Below, piece by piece: positions 12,240 through 24,734 of a stretch of DNA of 64,000 bases. The translations under genes and the position numbers were made by a program. Within the stretch, counting starts at the first letter, position 1, and each line of letters begins with the position of its first letter. Location: positions 62,001 through 126,000 of the forward strand of contig MU859147.1 of the NCBI GenBank assembly GCA_033297205.1. Direction: 5' to 3'. Under the pieces are notes generated by a model. It saw only the letters and a program-made list of their open reading frames with translations. It was not told the DNA's origin and ran no database searches. The stretch is from Pseudoneurospora amorphoporcata. Its lineage: Eukaryota; Ascomycota; Sordariomycetes; Sordariales; Sordariaceae.

Positions 12240-13663
12240 TCGTCTTGGACGGTTGTTGAAGGAAGGAAGTTATAGTGACTACTGGTTTGTTCAGGGTATG
12301 CCAACCTGGGCTGTTAGTGTTAGGATAATCAAAATGGCTGATGATGATGGATACCAGCATGTTTGCCTGATGTCAATCTCGAGCAATAATCATGATGGCG
12401 GCTATCATTGGTGTGATAATTACATAACTTTAGCATACTGGAAGCGGCTCGTTAGTTGGAGACGTTCTTGGTGGGTGAGGTACATACACAACAAACTTTC
12501 GGTCATATTGAGTACGAAAAGAAAATAAAAAAAAATACCAAAACCTTGTGAATCATCAAAAGCGTTCTTCGATCTGTTTCCGTCTGCAACAAACATATTT
12601 GGACGACAGGTGCACAACATCAAAACCACGTTGGACATTGGGACGGAAAGTGGAGCTGATATTAGTCAAGCTGGGGACAGGAAGAGAATTGACCAATCAG
12701 AAAGCGATCTTCTGCCAGGAATCGAGCACATGCCAGGGCGTGCACAAGCAGCAGGCATCTCCCGGGCTAAAGTTTACAGTGGTGACACTGCTGCGCGCCT
12801 CGCGTCACAGGCACCAAGGCTTTCCAAGCTGTCACGTTCATAGCGGCACATGCTGCGGGACACCAACTCTACGCTGAGGCGCCAACGGCGGGGAGGACCA
12901 CTCACTTCGACGGGCGGGATCGAATCGTCAAACAGCCCAGGCAACTGGAACCCGAAGCAAGGAACCAACAACGACAAGCCAACCTGTCAGATTCAACCAA
13001 GCACGGGCAGGCATCGTTCGCTCCCTTTCCTTCGACTCGACCATCCGCTTCCTGTTGATCGACACCTTGACTTTTGTTGTTACGAGTTCACGGTTTTCAA
13101 ACATTGCCTGTTGCACAGACACCATACATCGGCTTTGCAGCTTCCGAGCTGCGGTCGTTGAACGACTGAACGACCTATACACGCAGACACGCACACAAGA
13201 CCCTAGGACCCTAGCCTCGCTAGAGCATCTTCCTTTTGCAACAACGTCAGCGGCTGCCACAACAACGGCGACGATCACGGGCTCTTCACGGGCTCTTCAA
13301 CACTCCAAGGCCCCATATCCTCAATTCGTTGTCTCCCGTGCGCCGTCATCCGTCCACCTGCAGCGATTACCGTCGACCAGGCGACAGGCGACCGTGGTAA
13401 AGCAACATCATACGGCAGCGAGCCACCGTCATCTCGAATCCTCCTAGAACCCGAGCTGGCCTCGACCCTTCCGCAGCAAACCCCCGGCGCATGGTAGAAT
13501 GAGTGGCGTTACCGTTCGACCGTATTTGGGAAACACATGCTGGGACGCTCGGAAGCTGTAACCACGTCCGAATAAGAACGACTGTTCAGAGAAGCCCACC
13601 CAGACGAATCGCGAACCTCTTTCGACAGCTCCTTGATACCGGTAGAGCTTTTCACGCGACACC
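12240..13663. other. intergenic and kinesin 5' leader
   Basis: This holds the 3' UTR of the LTA4 hydrolase gene and the promoter/5' leader of the kinesin gene. From about 13000 to 13660 the sequence is CA/CT-rich without CpA depletion, as is usual for a transcribed fungal leader. Several short upstream ATG frames are present, but none looks like a gene. Confidence 0.5.
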
Positions 13664-16600
13664 ATGGCTCCAGGCGGCGCCCCCATGGGGGGTGGAGGAA
13701 ACATCAAGGTTGTGGTCAGATGTCGTCCCTTCAACGGAAGAGGTGAGTGTTTACATACGCAGAAGCTCTGTTGCCGGTGCTGAGGAGCAAGACCTTCAAA
13801 GAAGGCAAACCCATGGAACGCGCGTTCGTCCCTACGTCATGCAGACAGACACTGATGATGCGACTACCCGATTCCAGAACACGACCGCGGCGCAAAATGT
13901 ATCGTCGAGATGAAGGGCAACCAGACGGTTCTTACCCCTCCGCCGGATGCTGCAGCGAAAGGTGGTAAAGACCAAGGCCAAAAGGTTTTTGCTTTCGACA
14001 GGTCATACTGGTCCTTCGACAAGAATGCGCCCAACTACGCCGGGCAAGACCAACTACACGAGGACCTGGGCCAACCGCTGCTCGACAATGCCTTTCAGGG
14101 TTACAACAACTGTATCTTTGCCTACGGCCAGACCGGTTCCGGCAAGTCCTACTCGATGATGGGATATGGCAAGGATGCCGGCATCATCCCCATGATTTGT
14201 CAGGACATGTTCAAGAGGATAAATGAGATGCAACAAGACAAGAACCTGCGCTGTACGGTGGAAGTCTCCTATCTCGAAATTTACAACGAACGTGTACGCG
14301 ACCTGCTCAACCCGGCGAACAAGGGCAATCTCAAGGTCCGAGAACATCCGTCAACGGGTCCCTACGTCGAAGACTTGGCCAAGCTTGTTGTGGGGAGTTT
14401 CCAGGAGATCGAACACTTGATGGACGAAGGAAACAAGGCGAGAACAGTCGCGGCAACCAACATGAACGAAACCTCCAGTCGAAGTCACGCTGTCTTTACC
14501 CTAATGTTGACCCAAAAACGATTCGATCCCGAGACGAAAATGGAAATGGAAAAGGCAGCCAAGATCAGTCTGGTGGATTTGGCAGGCTCGGAAAGAGCAA
14601 CGTCTACTGGAGCCACCGGCGCCCGCCTCAAGGAAGGCGCCGAAATCAACCGGTCTCTGTCGACGTTAGGGCGCGTTATCGCCGCTCTGGCAGACCTCTC
14701 CACTGGGAAAAAGAAGAAAGGAGGCGCGGCCGGCCAAGTGCCATATCGAGACAGTGTCCTCACCTGGTTGTTGAAAGATTCGTTAGGCGGTAACAGTATG
14801 ACGGCGATGATAGCGGCCATCAGTCCAGCCGATATCAATTACGATGAGACGCTTAGTACGCTCCGTTATGCCGATTCGGCCAAGAGAATCAAGAACCACG
14901 CTGTTGTCAACGAGGACGCCAATGCCCGCATGATCCGCGAGCTAAAGGAAGAATTGGCTCAACTGAGGAGCAAACTGGGCGGCGGTGGTGGCGGCATTGG
15001 TGGCGCTCCTGTACCGGGAGAGGAAGTTTACGCAGAGGGAACGCCATTGGAGAAGCAGATTGTCAGCATCACAACACCGGACGGCACCGTCAAGAAGGTC
15101 TCCAAGGCCGAGATTGCAGAGCAGCTGAATCAGTCCGAGAAGCTTCTGCAGGATCTGAACCAGACCTGGGAGCAGAAGCTGCAGAAAACCGAAGAAATCC
15201 ACAAGGAACGTGAAGCTGCCCTGGAAGAACTGGGCATTAGCATCGAAAAGGGCTTCATCGGCATGTCGACCCCCAAGAAGATGCCCCATTTGGTCAACCT
15301 TTCGGACGACCCGCTATTAGCAGAGTGCTTGGTGTATAACCTCAAACCAGGCTCAACCAGTGTCGGCAACGTCGAATCGAACGCGGAGCACCAAGCAAAC
15401 ATTCGCCTCAACGGGTCGAGGATCCTCCACGAACACTGCGTCTTTGAGAATGCGGCTGATGGAACAGTGACTGTCGTCCCAAAGGAGGGCGCGGCTGTCA
15501 TGGTGAACGGCAAACGAGTGACGGAGCCAACTCGACTACACTCCGGATATCGCATTATACTGGGCGACTTTCACATTTTTAGATTCAACCATCCCCTCGA
15601 AGCGAAAGCGGAACGAGCAGAGCGCGCCGAGCAACAAAGTCTACTGAGACAATCCGTCACAACAAATCAATTGCAGGCATTGGAGAAATCACCAGCCCTC
15701 AGTCCCAGCCACAACCACCACCGAAGCCTTAGTACAGCAGTGTCTGAAGGCGACAACAGCAGCCATCCAGATTCACCCGCGCCGTTTTCACGAAACACAA
15801 AAGAAGCAGATTGGTCCTTTGCGCGAAGGGAAGCGGCAGGGGCCATCCTTGGAACAGATCAAAACTTTGCCAAACTAACAGACGAAGAATTGAATGCGCT
15901 TTTTGAGGATGTCCAACGAGCACGAGCTGAACGAGTGAATGTTCGGGAAGGGGATGAAGATATGGAGTCCATGGCATCGTATCCCATAAGGGAGAAATAC
16001 ATGTCCACCGGCACTCTAGACAACCTCTCTCTGGACACCGCCCTTACCATGCCATCCACGCCCAAACACGGAGAGACGGAGGAGAAGCTGGGCCAGATCC
16101 GAGACGTGATGCAGAGCCAACTCGACAAGCAGAAGGAGGAGTACAAGGATCAGCTGAAGACAGCTGAGGGAGCGAACGTGGAGGTGGAGGAGATCAAGAA
16201 GGAGAAAGCCAAGATGGAAGAAACGCTGATGCAGCTCAAGGTCGACATGCAGAAACAGCTGGAGATACAAAAGCGTCAGTTCGAAGAGAAGATCGAGAAG
16301 TTAGATCCGCTCAAGCGGCCGAAGGCCAACCCGAAGCTCTCTGCAGACGAGATTGAGCGTGCGAAGGCGGTGGTTAAGAAATGGAGGAGTCGACGCTACG
16401 TCCTCATGGCCGAGGCGGTCTTGCAACATGCTGCCACTCTCAAGGAGGCACAAGTCATGAGTCATGAGCTTAATGAGAGCGTCGTCTTCCAGTTCACGAT
16501 CGTAGACGTCGGCCATCTTCTTTGCTCATCTTACGACATGGTGCTTAATGGGCTGACTGGTGAAGGAGACGATATCGCTCTCGAAACGGCACCGAAACCG

Positions 16601-19399
16601 TGCGTCGGCATCCGCGTCGTTGACTACAAGCACAGTGTCGTCCACCTTTGGAGCATAGAGAAGCTCCACGATCGGGTGAGGCAGATGCGCCAGATGTTCC
16701 AGTATCTGGATCAACCCGAATACGCACAACACTTGAGCCTCGATAACCCCTTCGTGGAGACATGTATGCCGCAATACACACTGGTGGGCGAAGCCGATGT
16801 GCCGCTGAAGACCGTCTTTGAAAGCCGGGTACAGGACTTCACTCTCGACGTGACATCTCCGCACACATCGCACGCTATTGGCATGATCAAGCTGGCGTTA
16901 GAACCTTCCAGCGCGAGGGCGCCGACAAATACGCTCAAGTTTAACGTGGTGATGCACGAGATGATTGGGTTCGCTGAACGCGAAGGCACAGAGGTGCACG
17001 CTCAGCTTTTCATCCCTGGCATTTCTGAGGAGGAGGGTATTACCACCACCCAGATGATCAGGGACTTTGACGAGGGGCCCATTCGGTTCGAAAGTGTTCA
17101 TAGCATGAGCATTCCGCTGTTTGCGTCTCAAGACACGTCATTGAGAGTGGCTATTTTCGCCAAGGTTTCAGCGATGCATCTTGACAAGCTACTCAGCTGG
17201 GATGATATGCGCGATGCGGTACCGACGTCCCAAAGCAAGCCCAAGGGTGCAAGAATCAACGAAACCCACTTCTACACTGAGGAGAAGCATGACTTGCTCG
17301 TGCGGGTACAGATACTGGAGCTGAACGAGGAGGGCGATTATGTGCCCGTCGAAGTTACACAGACAAGCGAACTTGACAACGGCACGTTTCAACTTCATCA
17401 AGGCTTGCAAAGACGGGTCGCCATCACCGTCACTCATAGCTCGGGTGATGCTTTACCATGGAACGATGCGAAATCATTGCGCCTCGGCAAGATTGCTCTC
17501 TTGGATAGCGCAGGCAAAACCCCCGACATGGGCTCGGCTAGCCCTCCTCTGCCCCTTCGACTTGTATCTGAGCCTACTTTCCGGGTGAACGCTAATGGGA
17601 CGCGGAGTGTTACTCTGATCGGACAGTGGGACTCTAGTCTTCATAATTCGTTGTTGCTCGACCGTGTTACGTCAGAAAAGTACCGCGTGCAAATGACTGT
17701 CTCCTGGGAGATCGATTCAGAGAAGCTCGCCGAGCCGATCAAGATGTCTCTTCCAGTCGCCGTCCAGATCGTGTCTCGCAACTTCGTTCGCCAGACGTCC
17801 ATGTTCTCCTCGCTCTGGCAGAATATCCGCATCGTCCATTCGTCCACAGGTATCTTCACGGTACAGATGCGCCCGGCGCCGATCAAACGCGTCAGCGACC
17901 TATGGCGGATGAGCAGCCAGCATGACTATGTCAAAGGCGAAGAAAACCTTGGGACCTGGGCGCCGAGAGGCGTGTCACTTGTGGCAGACTACATCAGTGC
18001 GCAGAAGAAGAAGAGGATGATGACGGAGCTTACGGCGGTGCAAGGGTGCTTGAGAAAGCTCGGGCTTGGCGATCCGAATGACTTGTCGAATTGGGTGAAT
18101 GATGCAGAGGACGATTCTGATCTGCCACCACCTAAAACCAGTAGTGAGACGGACTCCATTGCTGAGCTACTGAAAGATGACCCGCCAGAGGAGTCTGAGG
18201 TGCCGACGTCCGAGGGAGGATTGTCTCCAGAGGAGGAGGAACAATCAAATGATACAGAACATATTCAACCCATCCCAGACGCCACCGACCCAGCCGAACC
18301 CCCTTCGGAGTATACGGACGCCCAAACCTACCTTCTGAACCGTTGCCTCAAGTTTTGGCAACGCTACCCAGACCCAACAGTCAAGATCCTCAGTCCTGCT
18401 AACACCGATCCGCCCACTGATGGCTACGCGGACTCCACTTCTGATCAAAATTCGACCCTAGAGTTCGTGGCCTCCGTGATCCGCGTGCCCAAGAACCCCA
18501 GCGTTCTGAAGGGTGGCTACCTTCTCGTCCCCAATAGCGATGCGACCAAGTGGAACAAACGGTTCGTCGAACTGAGAAGGCCGTATCTCCACATTCACAG
18601 CGTCCCAGATGGAGAGGAGGTCGGCATCGTCAGTCTGAGGAACTCGCGCGTGGACAGCCAACCGGGGATCCTAGGCTTGCTGAACGATGACTATGGCGGC
18701 GGGCCCGGATCTGATGATGGTTACCGGCCACTAGACAACCTGAACGGAGTAAACATGGACAATCACAGGGGAGCTACTAACGGTCGCTCAAGTGGACTCC
18801 TAGACGCCATTATGAGTGGCTCAGGAGGAGGCAGGACATCCAACAGCAACATCAGCACACCCACATCCCAGTCGCAACAACGCCGCTCACCCTCCTCCCT
18901 CCTCATCTCCTCTCTATGGCCCACCTTCAGCCCCCTCCCTTCGCCCAACCCGATGACTTCCATAGCGAGGAGCAGCAACGGCAGGCTAGCAAGCGGTGGC
19001 GGCGGCGGCGGGAGAACATCAGCCATTTCCCTTCGCAGCAGCACCAGTTCCCCGGCGTCATCCACAGGTACGCTTGCTACCAACGGACCCTCACCGCCTC
19101 AACAACAAGGTGGTGGTCTCCGCCGGCTGAGCGAGCGGCTACAGGCAGGCGTGTTCGCCATCTACGGGACGGACAACACGTGGCTGTTTGCGGCGAGGAG
19201 CGAGAAGGATAAGATGGATTGGATTTGGAAGATTGATCAGAGCTACATGATGACTAGTCCCAGCCAAAGTGTAACGGGGAGTAGGGGAGGGAGTAGGGCG
19301 GGGAGTGCAAGGGGTAGTAGGGCGGTTAGTCCGAGTCCGGGCTCGGGCTCGGGGGCGAGGAGGTCGGGGGCAAGAGTTAGTCAGTTGAGGTTGAGTTGA
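13664..19399 (+). CDS. kinesin-3 (Unc104/KIF1-type) microtubule motor
   Basis: This is a plus-end microtubule motor that in filamentous fungi carries early endosomes and other vesicles along hyphae. Two exons, 13664-13742 and 13878-19399, give 1866 residues. The first exon encodes the VVRCRPFNGR beta-1 strand and joins in phase to the rest of the motor head. Motor motifs are intact: P-loop GQTGSGKS (110-117), switch I NETSSRSH (223-230), switch II DLAGSE (260-265) and a Lys-rich loop 12 (GKKKKGG, about 303), the kinesin-3 K-loop. A neck region and a short coiled coil follow. A FHA domain lies at about 510-602 (GSRILHEHCVF, MVNGKRV), then helices at about 760-840, the KIF1B-like and DUF3694 regions, and a C-terminal PH domain at about 1570-1816. 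The PH domain starts GGYLLVPNSDATKWNKRFVE and ends NTWLFAARSEKDKMDWIWKI. About 147 low-complexity Gly/Ser/Pro residues interrupt the PH fold (about 1628-1775). The tail is Ser/Gly/Arg-rich. Confidence 0.96.
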
Positions 19400-22300
19400 T
19401 TTTGATGAAGATAACGAAGCGGATGGGGGTGAAGGTGGTTGTCATTGGGACGAGGAAGCGAATCGAAGCGATTGTTAGTGGGGAGAGAAGAAAGGGATGG
19501 GACTTGATGGGATGGATAAACCAGCGACACAGAACATTGGCTGTTGCTGTTTACTTGCTTGGTACGTGACGTGCATTCAGGAATACCCACTGGGAAATAT
19601 AGATATCATTATCGTGCGAACTCGGTTTCATATCTTGGACCTTTTTGGTCTCTTGCCAATAATAGGGGTTGAACATGCGCAAGATTTGACATGACCGATA
19701 GTCTCGACTAGAGGTCGGGGTCATGTATTCAGATACCAATGCGCTCCGAGCTTGCTCAAGTCAAGAGATGAAAGCATTTTGAAGTGATTGAAACGTCAGA
19801 AGTTGAACGGCAGAGCCCTTCAACTGCTAGTACTAGTGACCGCGATTGTTTATTTTTGGGGGGATCGGGAAGAAATGCTTCAGATGCATGCCAAGTCCGG
19901 GCGTTTGAATATGGAAGACTTTGAAACAGTAGATAAACGAGGTATGTGGCCACGGCTTGTCACTGACTTGGAGTTGGACGGACTGCCGAGATCTTGAGGA
20001 AGGTCATGAGGACATACGTGCTAACTTCCAGTGAAGGTGTGATTACTAGAGACTGCTTCCGATCATAGATTCAACAATTGCTTCTCAGTGTCTCTTCAAT
20101 GCATGATGGCAAGAGGCCATTTAGCATCTCGAAGCTTGTGAGAACATGTTAAGCCATGTTTGAAGAATGGAAATGCACAAAAATCACAGATTAATGGCTG
20201 CATACCGTCATCTGGGGAAGGCAGGACCCAACGGTCTGAGTCGCCGCTGCTTGTGTTTCGGTCCTTGCTACTTGTTGTCATTGTTTGTGGCTTCTGTGCC
20301 AGATACGAGCATGTGTACCAGGTAATTCTCAAAATTCTTCTAACACCCCTTGAAGTTTGTGGTGACAGCTTGACCAGGAACTTACGAAGCGGCCGGTAGG
20401 ATGGGAAAACAAGTTGATGAGCACGTATACGGAGAATCCCAGACTCGGTGGAAAGGTATTCCACTCAAATCCTAGTCACAGGCTTTTACTTGTTCGGATA
20501 TTTGTTCGCCCCAGGCAGTTCGGGGTCACAACGCTCGTCCAAATCGTCAAGCCATCCCGTTGTTGAGGGCCCGAACTGCACGACACTCTCAAATTTGTGC
20601 CTGAATTTCCATCTCCATTTTATCAAGCTCGTCTATATCTCACCGCTCAATGGCTGGCCAGAGATATCAGTCACTGAATTATCAACACGGTATTGCAAGT
20701 CATTGTCCCACCCCATCGTTGACGATGACCTTTAGTTTTCCACCTAGTTGAACACCCAACTCAATCCCTCAGAATCATTGGACCCTGGGCACACCATTAG
20801 AAGCCCTACCTGACATATTCACACTTATTAGTTGCTATTATCAGGGTCTCTCGCGAGACGTTCAGAGGTAGTACTCGGAGGCGGGCTTAAACATCAAGTC
20901 CGACTTCTGCAGGGCAAGTGACACTTGCACCTCTACTTAGATTATATGTCCGGTCTCCGTCCTGGACGGACACCCAGCCTCCCGCTCGGGAGCCGTTGCG
21001 CCGTTCAATCTCGTAATGCAGCCGGCAGCGAGGTTGGACGGATGCAACGCCGCCGGTCAGCCGGCAGGACGAGCAGGACAGGGCAGGACGGGCTTTGACG
21101 CAGACACACCGCCATCCAACGACTCTGTTTGAAGTTTCTTTTTCCACGTGGGCTTGGAAACTGAACAGCTGGCCATGTTTGCTGGGTCAGTCCTGCCAAT
21201 GCCGACACGTAACCAGGAGAACCAAGGGAAATCCGGAAAAGTATTACCTAAGTCGGCGATCATCGGTCGCGGATGGCTGAACTGTTGTCGGAATCTCCTA
21301 CTACGAACGGAGACCACGCCCTTGAGAACACCATGGCCCGTGACAGCGTGTCCAGCAGGCTAAGGTAGCCCGAAGGAATCTCCAAACTCCAACGATGACC
21401 GGCGAGGAACACAGGCGGGCTCGACAGTTGGCACAACGACAACTGACTGACACACAGCACACACATGTCGCGTGAACAAAACTTCATCGCTCTACTAGCG
21501 CCGCGCATTCTCCAATTGACCGGCGACCACCATAAGCAAGAGCGATGTCACTCCGACTAGCCCCCGCGCAAATACTCGTGCAGCGGGTTTCATCGTCCTG
21601 GCGGTAGTTCGAAAAACCTCCCCGGGGCAATAGTCTGAGCTACAGCCAGCGAAGTTCCCAGCCCCGTGTGTTGGAAATTTTAGAGCCAGGCCAGAGAGCT
21701 TGACTGTTTGTTCGGTTTCGGTGTTTCACCGGCAAATGTAGATGCCAAGATGACCCCTTTTCGACCGAATCTCGCAAAACGACGGGGGTTTCCTGCTTGT
21801 TGAGCAGTTCCGTGTATCTGAAAGCGAAGATCAGCAAATGTTCAGTCTTACAAACAAACAAAGAGTTGAAAGTACATGGAAACGTCCACTAAGCGCCAGC
21901 TATCATGAAGCGGTTACAAAATCTAATACAAACTTATCGCACGAGCTCAACGCAACAGCTCAAAGCACAATACAACAAACCGTAGGACCAGACGTCCAAA
22001 GAAAAGGGGCCCTTCGTCAAAAGACGAATAGTCGAGGCAACGAGTCAGATCTCATGGTGCCGGATCCGCTGAGTGTCGGGCACTGCTCGCATCCGCAACT
22101 CATACCCATATCTGTATGCACACTGCAACACAGGGCAGTTGTATGGAATCAGGACATGTAGCACTGAGATGGAGTCATTAGTGTGGATTCTGAAGAAGTT
22201 AAACACGACGCAGTTGTTCACAAAGTTCCAGAACCTGGTGGTCAAGCAGAGAGAGGAGCATCCTCTCCTGGCAGAAAGCCTCGAACACAGTGAGAAAAAC

Positions 22301-24311
22301 CAACCCCGAGATTGAGAGTGGCGATCCTTCGGGAGCGGAGAGGAGCTGTGCCTCCCCCGCAGTGAGATTTGTCTCCGTCCTGTCAGCTGTTGACAGTGGT
22401 TGGTACCAAGACGGAGAGTCGGAGGTGGTGAGAACGTATGTTGGCGAGTTAGGGTGAGGATAGCAACTCGGACGAATGTATCTGGTATCTCGTAGAGATG
22501 TCATCTCTGTCGATCACGATCCGGAAGCGCCCTCTCTGCAAGCACTGCAGCAGAGCTAAGACACAGCTGTGGAGGAAAAAAGGTGGTGGTATCAGTACCC
22601 GTACAGCCCCCGTGATCTCAACCGTACTGTAAATGATCTGTGGAGAGCTCCAGTCTTTCAGAAATCCACTTCGCCGTCAGTCAAAGTGTAATCGGATATC
22701 GGAAAAAAGCTACGGCAACGAAAGAAAAAACAACATATCATGACATCCCGGTTGCCCAGGCCGATTTCGCTACTCACCCCGAGCAGAATTCAATGCCGGA
22801 ACGCCCAACAGCCTCGGTGACAAGGTGAGGAGATCCGATTCCGGGGAGACTATATGACAAGAGCGGAGCCCGCGTGGTCTAGTGTAGGAAGTCTCCGGGT
22901 TGCCCAGGCGTTCGAGGTGTGAACTGGAATCCCGTCGACCGAGTCCTGGGCTGGACGAATCAGCAAGGCTCGCGTGCTGCTGTCCAGGATTGCAACGTTC
23001 CATCGCGATCAATCCAAGTGGGAACAAGCCAATGGGCGGCCGAAACCTATTGAATCTGGATGCGGCGGGCTCCGAAGTCCAGTTGATACTATCAATCTAA
23101 AAACACCCCTTGAGAATGGTGGGCTTCGGATTCGATATTTGGAAGCTTCAAGTCTGTGACGCATGGTATCTTATGAACGGAGAGAAGATACCATTCGGGT
23201 GGCGGGAGATTGGCGATAACGCCCAATGTCTTCTGCCTGGAAATCGACGGTGTCGATAACCAACATGTTCAAACCATCGTATCTAAACGCTGTATCACTA
23301 CATCCCAGCGGAGGACTCGCCTGGTAGCAGATAGCCTCCCCATCTGCTATGATACCTTCTTTTGCTGAAATCCAAGGAGCCAAACGCCAGCTGAACGTGA
23401 ACCACTAGGCAAAAACCGGGCGGACGATGATGTCCGCAGTCTCGGGAGTGAGGTCACGGCCACGGGCATCCCGAGCCACAGCCACATCAGTGAGCCAAGT
23501 TACCTCTAAGGGGCGCTCCGAGAAATGGCCGACAGCCAAGCCACAGGTCTATCTTGGCTACGGAGTGCGGGAGTCTTCGGAACGGGAGGTGGGCGAGAGA
23601 CCTGGGAGTGAAAATGAGGTTGGGACACGGACGACGCGGTGAGGTGACAACATGCCCTGCGAGAGGTGTTCAGGGGATGTACCTTTGTACCTGCCGCACT
23701 AAGGTATCAATTATTGGGTCCACAATGAGGACCAAAATATGAAGTCAGCTAGGTCCAAATTTGGCTAGTGGATGGTGTCCTGCAGGTCACTGCAGGAAGC
23801 CCAATTTGAACTTTTAGCTTTTGTTGAAGCATCATAGGACACTGAATCAAAGAGCTTCGCCAGGCAGCTTGCCAAACCCCAGTGATACGCATGGAGTGAT
23901 GAGCATCGCAGCGTTCCAGAACGTGGCCATCGCCTGACAAGACGGTTCGGATAACCTCCAATAATTTGACCATCGACGGCTGACATTGAAGAAAACAGAA
24001 GCATCAAATTTCACGCGATAAAAACTATCAAGACCCGCCGCCAGCCTCCACGACGACCAACAAGAATATTACCCTCATTTCATGTAGGAGAATGACTCGG
24101 GCGTAGGGAAAAGAAAAAAAAAAGTGTTGAATGAAGATGAATGATTGGAAAGAACTTTTGCAGAGAGCACGCTGTTCATTCTCCTCACTGCACACGGTAT
24201 CCAGATGCCGAGCCGGTTGTCCTGGTGTTGAAACAACGCGGAGAGGAAGAGAAAAGAGAAAAAAGCAGGACATGGGCTCAATTTCCCCGCATCACCGCCG
24301 TCCACGATTCT
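19400..24311. other. intergenic, no gene supported
   Basis: Apart from the kinesin 3' UTR at its left edge I see no ordered coding exons, tRNA or rRNA here. Base composition is ordinary and the CpA dinucleotide is not depleted, so this is not RIP-mutated DNA. A run resembling a tRNA A-box (GTGGTCTAGTG, about 22874) lacks a pairing T-arm. Confidence 0.45.
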
Positions 24312-24314
24312 TAA

Positions 24315-24731
24315 GGGTGTGTTCCATTCGCTTTTTTTTAGCGTTTTCACCCGGTGAAAATGGCCGGTGAAAAAAGTGTTCCGCAAGGGGAATCCGCGAG
24401 TTTGTACCTTTTCACCGGGTGAACAACGACGTGCAACCCGGTGAAAAAAAATGCCCACTTTTTAAGCTTTTAACCAACCAAGATAGGTGCTCGCATCCAT
24501 TTTCACCCGGTGAACAACAAAAAGGGTGTTTTGCAATTGCAACCGGGCCAACAACCAGCTGAACGCCCTGAAATAGCGTTGAAGCCCGCTATATCAACGC
24601 CAACCTAGAATTTCTATGTAACCCGGTGAATTTTACCATGCAACCCGGTGAAAATTGGTCCGTGCTACTTTTTTACCCAAAGTACCTTTTTCCGGTGAAC
24701 AGACCCCCAAAAAAGCGAATGGAACACACCC
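24315..24731. mobile_element. 417-bp MITE, PIF/Harbinger (Tourist)-like
   Basis: The element is bounded by perfect 23-bp terminal inverted repeats at 24315-24337 and 24709-24731, starting GGGTGTGTTCCATTCGC. It is flanked by the direct repeat TAA (24312-24314 and 24732-24734). A 3-bp TWA target duplication with GGG-initial terminal repeats is the signature of PIF/Harbinger elements; the short non-coding body makes it a MITE. The interior holds about eight copies of ACCCGGTGAA in both orientations, several arranged as palindromes (TTTTCACCCGGTGAAAA). No transposase is coded. The perfect ends suggest recent movement or strong constraint. Confidence 0.88.
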
Positions 24732-24734
24732 TAA

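Noticed and set aside
22870..22945. tRNA-like A-box GTGGTCTAGTG followed by GTTCGA
   Set aside because: The T-arm and acceptor stems do not pair and the spacing is short, so no cloverleaf can be drawn.
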